This document shows positions 61,095 through 64,000 of a stretch of 64,000 nt of DNA, one piece after another. The notes beneath the pieces are model-generated. The model was not told the origin of the DNA. It searched no databases and saw only the letters and a list, made by a program, of their open reading frames with translations. The translations under genes and the position numbers were made by a program. Positions within the stretch are counted from its first letter, which is position 1, and every line of letters starts with the position of its first letter. Origin of the DNA: Pseudoflavonifractor phocaeensis. Its GTDB lineage: Bacteria > Bacillota > Clostridia > Oscillospirales > Oscillospiraceae. The stretch lies in the NCBI RefSeq assembly GCF_016901735.1, contig NZ_JACLZC010000010.1:1-64000 (forward strand). Reading direction: 5' to 3'.

Positions 61095-61871
61095 ATGCCC
61101 ATCCAACAAATCTGTACCGTCGTGGAAAAGACCTGGCTGAGCCACGACGCGGTCTATATGGTCCTGGAGGCGGGGGACATGGTGCGCCAGACCTTCCGGG
61201 GTCCGGGCCAGTTTGTCCACATCAAGTGCGGGTCGTCCCGTCTGCTCCGCCGCCCCATTTCGGTGAGCGCCTGTATGGAGGACAGCCCCGAGGATCTGCT
61301 GTCCCTGGTGTTTGAGAGCCGGGGCGAGGGCACCGAATGGCTGGCCAACCGGGCCGTGGGGGACAAGCTGGACGTGCTGGGTCTGCTGGGCAACGGTTTT
61401 GACGTGGACTGGGAGGGCCGCTATCTGCTGGTGGGCGGCGGCATCGGCGTACCGCCTCTGCGGGGCTGCGCCCAGTGCGCCCAGGAGTCGGACGCCATTC
61501 TGGGCTTCCGCTCGGCGGACAAGACCCTGCTCATCGACGAGTTCCGGGCCGAGTGCGGCTCGGTGCAGATTGCCACGGACGACGGTTCCCTGGGTTACCA
61601 CGGCTTTGTGGACGCGCTGGTGCGCAAGACCCTGGAGCAGGACAGGGACTACACCGCCGTGCTGGCCTGCGGTCCCAAGCCCATGCTGAAAAACGTGGCC
61701 AAGGTGGCCAAGGAGTTCGGGGTACCCTGTCAGGTGTCGCTGGAAGAGCGGATGGCCTGCGGTGTGGGGGCCTGTCTGGGCTGCGCCACCCCCATGGCCG
61801 ACGGTACCATGAAGCATGTCTGCAAAGACGGCCCGGTGTTCCGGGCGGAGGAGGTAGACTGGAATGCCTAA
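61095..61871 (+). CDS. pyrK: Dihydroorotate dehydrogenase electron-transfer subunit
   Basis: 258 aa. FAD-binding GQFVHIKC and RRPISVSAC, NAD loop LLVGGGIGVPPL, and a C-terminal 2Fe-2S site CGVGACLGCATP plus a later Cys. Links PyrD 1B to NAD+. ATG 61095 behind GAGGAGG; overlaps pyrD by 8 bp. Confidence 0.95.
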   Translation: MPIQQICTVVEKTWLSHDAVYMVLEAGDMVRQTFRGPGQFVHIKCGSSRLLRRPISVSACMEDSPEDLLSLVFESRGEGTEWLANRAVGDKLDVLGLLGNGFDVDWEGRYLLVGGGIGVPPLRGCAQCAQESDAILGFRSADKTLLIDEFRAECGSVQIATDDGSLGYHGFVDALVRKTLEQDRDYTAVLACGPKPMLKNVAKVAKEFGVPCQVSLEERMACGVGACLGCATPMADGTMKHVCKDGPVFRAEEVDWNA

Positions 61872-62847
61872 GAACATCAAGCTCATTCCTCTGGACCGGC
61901 GTCCGCCGGCGCCTCCCGCCGCCGACCGGTCCCAGGTGGACCTGTCCGTCAATCTAGCGGGTATGGAGATGAAAAACCCTATCGTGGTGGCCTCGGGCAC
62001 CTTTGGCTTTGGCCATGAGTACGGCGAATTTTACGATCTCTCCGAGCTGGGCGGCATCTGCGCCAAGGGCCTGACCCTCCACCGGAGGGAGGGCAACCCC
62101 GGACCCCGCATCGCCGAGACCCCCATGGGCATTCTCAACTCGGTGGGGCTCCAGAATCCGGGGGTGGACTATTTCATTGAGCACGAGCTGCCCTTCCTCC
62201 GTCAGTACGACGTGAAGGTCATCGCCAACATTTCGGGCAATACGCCGGAGGAGTACGGTGTCATGTGTGAAAAGCTGTCGGCGGCAGGGGTGGACATGAT
62301 TGAGGTGAACATCTCCTGTCCCAACGTGAAGGCGGGGGGCCTTGCCTACGGCACCCGGCCGGAGCTGGCGGCGGAGGTCACCGAGGTAGCCAAGGGCCAC
62401 GCGGGCAGCACGCCGGTGATGGTGAAGCTCTCTCCCAACGTCACCGACATCACCGAGATCGCCAAGGCGGTGGAGGGGGCGGGGGCCGACGCTCTGTCCC
62501 TCATCAACACCCTGCGGGGGATGCGCATTGACGTAAACACCCGCCGGCCCATTCTGAAGATGAACACCGGCGGTCTGTCCGGCCCGGCGGTGCTGCCGGT
62601 GGCGGTACGCATGGTGTGGGAGGTGGCCAACGCGGTGAAGGTGCCCATTCTGGGCATGGGCGGCGTGGCCAAGGGGGCCGACGCGGCCCAGATGCTGCTG
62701 GCCGGCGCCACGGCGGTGGCGGTGGGCACCGCCTGCTTTGACGATCCCTACGCCCCGGTGAAGGTGCGGGACGCGCTGGCCCAGCTGGCGGCGGACCAGG
62801 GCCTTGCCCGGGTGTCCGAGCTGACCGGCGGCGTTCGTCCCTGGTGA
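61864..62847 (+). CDS. pyrD: Dihydroorotate dehydrogenase catalytic subunit, class 1B
   Basis: 327 aa, FMN barrel. NPIVVASGTFGFGHEY, NSVGLQNPGVDYF, and the catalytic Cys in VNISCPNVKAGG characteristic of class 1B; GMGGVAKGADAAQM near the C-terminus. The N-terminus has a Pro-rich extension of about 25 residues before the usual start. Confidence 0.95.
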   Translation: MPKNIKLIPLDRRPPAPPAADRSQVDLSVNLAGMEMKNPIVVASGTFGFGHEYGEFYDLSELGGICAKGLTLHRREGNPGPRIAETPMGILNSVGLQNPGVDYFIEHELPFLRQYDVKVIANISGNTPEEYGVMCEKLSAAGVDMIEVNISCPNVKAGGLAYGTRPELAAEVTEVAKGHAGSTPVMVKLSPNVTDITEIAKAVEGAGADALSLINTLRGMRIDVNTRRPILKMNTGGLSGPAVLPVAVRMVWEVANAVKVPILGMGGVAKGADAAQMLLAGATAVAVGTACFDDPYAPVKVRDALAQLAADQGLARVSELTGGVRPW

Positions 62848-63185
62848 GCGAGATGAACAACAGCTATTTTGTCTCCCTGGACCTGGAGACCTGCGGGGAA
62901 AAGGTCCATGCGGCGGTGACGGACAGCATCACCGGCGAACTCATCGACCACTATGTGGTGTCCCACCCGGAGGGTGGACGGTGCGTGGTGGCGGTATATG
63001 AAAAGCACTATTACCGGGCGGGCAATCGGTTGACCCTCACGGTGATTCTGGACAATTTCACCGGCAGGACCCGGGTACACTGCATTGGCGGCGGCGGAGG
63101 AGAGGGCCTCTTCCGCTTTGACTGGGGGGCGTCGGAGTCCTTTGAGGACGTGGTCCATGACGCCCTGGCCCCCTACCGGTGCTGA
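62844..63185 (+). CDS. Small protein of unknown function
   Basis: 113 aa from GTG 62844 (overlapping the pyrD stop) or 110 aa from ATG 62853. Mostly beta-rich with a Gly run (IGGGGGEGLFRFDWG) and a short C-terminal helix. It may belong to a Clostridia-wide domain of unknown function (DUF6054-like), which I cannot verify. Appears translationally coupled to pyrD. Confidence 0.65.
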   Translation: MSEMNNSYFVSLDLETCGEKVHAAVTDSITGELIDHYVVSHPEGGRCVVAVYEKHYYRAGNRLTLTVILDNFTGRTRVHCIGGGGGEGLFRFDWGASESFEDVVHDALAPYRC

Positions 63186-63212
63186 ACCTTTGAGACAGAG
63201 AGAGGACCATCC

Positions 63213-64000
63213 ATGACCACACTTTACATCGTCCGCCATGCCGAGGCGGAGGGCAACATTTACCGCCGCATCCACGGCTGGTATGACTCCCTGATTACGG
63301 AAAACGGCTACCGGCAGATTGCGGCCCTGCGGGAGCGCTTTTTGGACATCCCGGTGGACGCGGTATACTCCAGCGATCTGTTCCGTACCATGACCACCGC
63401 CCGGGCGGTGTACGAGCCCAAGGGGCTGGAGCTGCACACCCGGCGGAACCTGCGGGAGATCTCCATGGGCTGCTGGGAGGACCGGACCTGGGGGGAGGTA
63501 TCCCGTTTTGACACCGAATCCTACCAGCGGTACTGTGCCTGCGACCCGGCGTGGAAGAACCGGGGCGGCGAGTCCCGGGACGAGGCCAGAAAGCGGATCT
63601 ACGGTGCGGTGCTGGGCCTTGCCCATGCGCATCCCGGCCAGACGGTGGCTATTTTTGCCCACGGCGACGTGATCCGCTGCCTTCAGGCGGAGGTGCTGCA
63701 CATTCCCACCCCGGAGATGAAGGCGCTGCCCCACTGCGACAACACGGGGGTCACCTGTCTCCGGGTGGAGGGGGACCGGGTGGAGATGGTATTCCGCAGC
63801 GACAACAGCCATCTTTCGCCGGAGCTCTCCACCCTGGGGCGTCAGCAGTGGTGGCGCAAAAAGGGGGATGGATACGACGTAAGCTTTTGGTTTCGCCCCA
63901 TGTCGGGGGAGGAGGACCGCGGGCTGTACGAGTCGCTCTATACCGGCACCTGGTCGGAGCTTTACGGGACCACGGCGGACTGTCCGGCCGCGAGTCTGGC
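63213..64000 (+). CDS. Histidine phosphatase family protein, 3' end outside window
   Basis: At least 262 codons, open to the window edge. LYIVRHAEAEGNIYRR (catalytic His), VYSSDLFRTMTTARA, LREISMGCWEDRTW, and IFAHGDVIRCLQAE define the phosphatase up to about residue 200. The following sequence (SFWFRPMSGEEDRGLY) goes beyond the usual phosphatase length and may begin an acetyltransferase-like domain (inference). RBS AGAGAGG. Confidence 0.85.
   Translation, partial: MTTLYIVRHAEAEGNIYRRIHGWYDSLITENGYRQIAALRERFLDIPVDAVYSSDLFRTMTTARAVYEPKGLELHTRRNLREISMGCWEDRTWGEVSRFDTESYQRYCACDPAWKNRGGESRDEARKRIYGAVLGLAHAHPGQTVAIFAHGDVIRCLQAEVLHIPTPEMKALPHCDNTGVTCLRVEGDRVEMVFRSDNSHLSPELSTLGRQQWWRKKGDGYDVSFWFRPMSGEEDRGLYESLYTGTWSELYGTTADCPAASL

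Overview
The window is high-GC, Gram-positive-style DNA with AGGAGG-type ribosome sites, sigma-A-like promoters and long chains of overlapping ATGA/GTGA starts. Gene content fits a strict anaerobe of the Clostridia, probably a gut Oscillospirales member (Flavonifractor/Pseudoflavonifractor/Intestinimonas-like; this placement is inference). It carries an [FeFe] hydrogenase, a propanediol-utilisation (Pdu) bacterial microcompartment, complete anaerobic corrin synthesis and a Clostridia-type pyr operon. Almost everything is on the + strand.

Region 1 (1-5805): the 3' part of a very large multidomain P-loop NTPase gene cut by the left edge, plus a 347-aa partner ending in a HEPN-like RNxxxH motif. 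This pair is unrelated to the metabolic genes and is the best candidate for an undescribed (possibly defence/conflict) system. Region 2 (5943-9732): consensus promoter, possible 20-aa leader peptide, then a NuoF-tail/GltD-like oxidoreductase and an [FeFe] hydrogenase, closed by a terminator.

Region 3 (9838-13627): a PocR-domain sensor 'kinase' whose phospho-accepting His is replaced by Asp, an AraC-type response regulator, and a PduQ-like alcohol dehydrogenase, closed by a terminator. Region 4 (13781-31179): the pdu operon pduA-B-C-D-E-G-H-K-J-L-eutJ-M-N-O-P-S-membrane protein-T-[Cys-rich protein, peroxiredoxin-glutaredoxin]-U-V. A 26-bp box upstream of the sensor gene recurs (22/26) upstream of pduA and is the likely operator. 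Propanediol or a similar diol would be dehydrated by the B12-dependent PduCDE, and the aldehyde handled by PduP, PduL and PduQ. PduO adenosylates the cofactor and PduGH reactivates the enzyme.

Region 5 (31183-34569): cobT-cobU-cobS-cobU-like-cobC, for nucleotide-loop assembly. Region 6 (34632-46930): a cobalamin riboswitch with terminator, then cbiD-F-G-H-J-ET-A-B-cobD-cbiP-C-K. Region 7 (46965-58387): a second cobalamin riboswitch, then cbiMNQO (cobalt import), cbiL, hemA, a precorrin-2 dehydrogenase, hemC, cobA-hemD, hemB, hemL and a B12-binding radical SAM gene. The whole tetrapyrrole trunk from glutamyl-tRNA therefore sits in the corrinoid regulon, which supplies the cofactor the pdu operon consumes.

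Region 8 (58401-64000): a small minus-strand YtxH-like gene with a promoter that overlaps the pyr promoter, a leader with competing hairpins, pyrC-F-K-D, a small unknown gene, and a histidine-phosphatase gene that runs off the right edge. No tRNA, rRNA, CRISPR array, insertion sequence or phage gene was seen.
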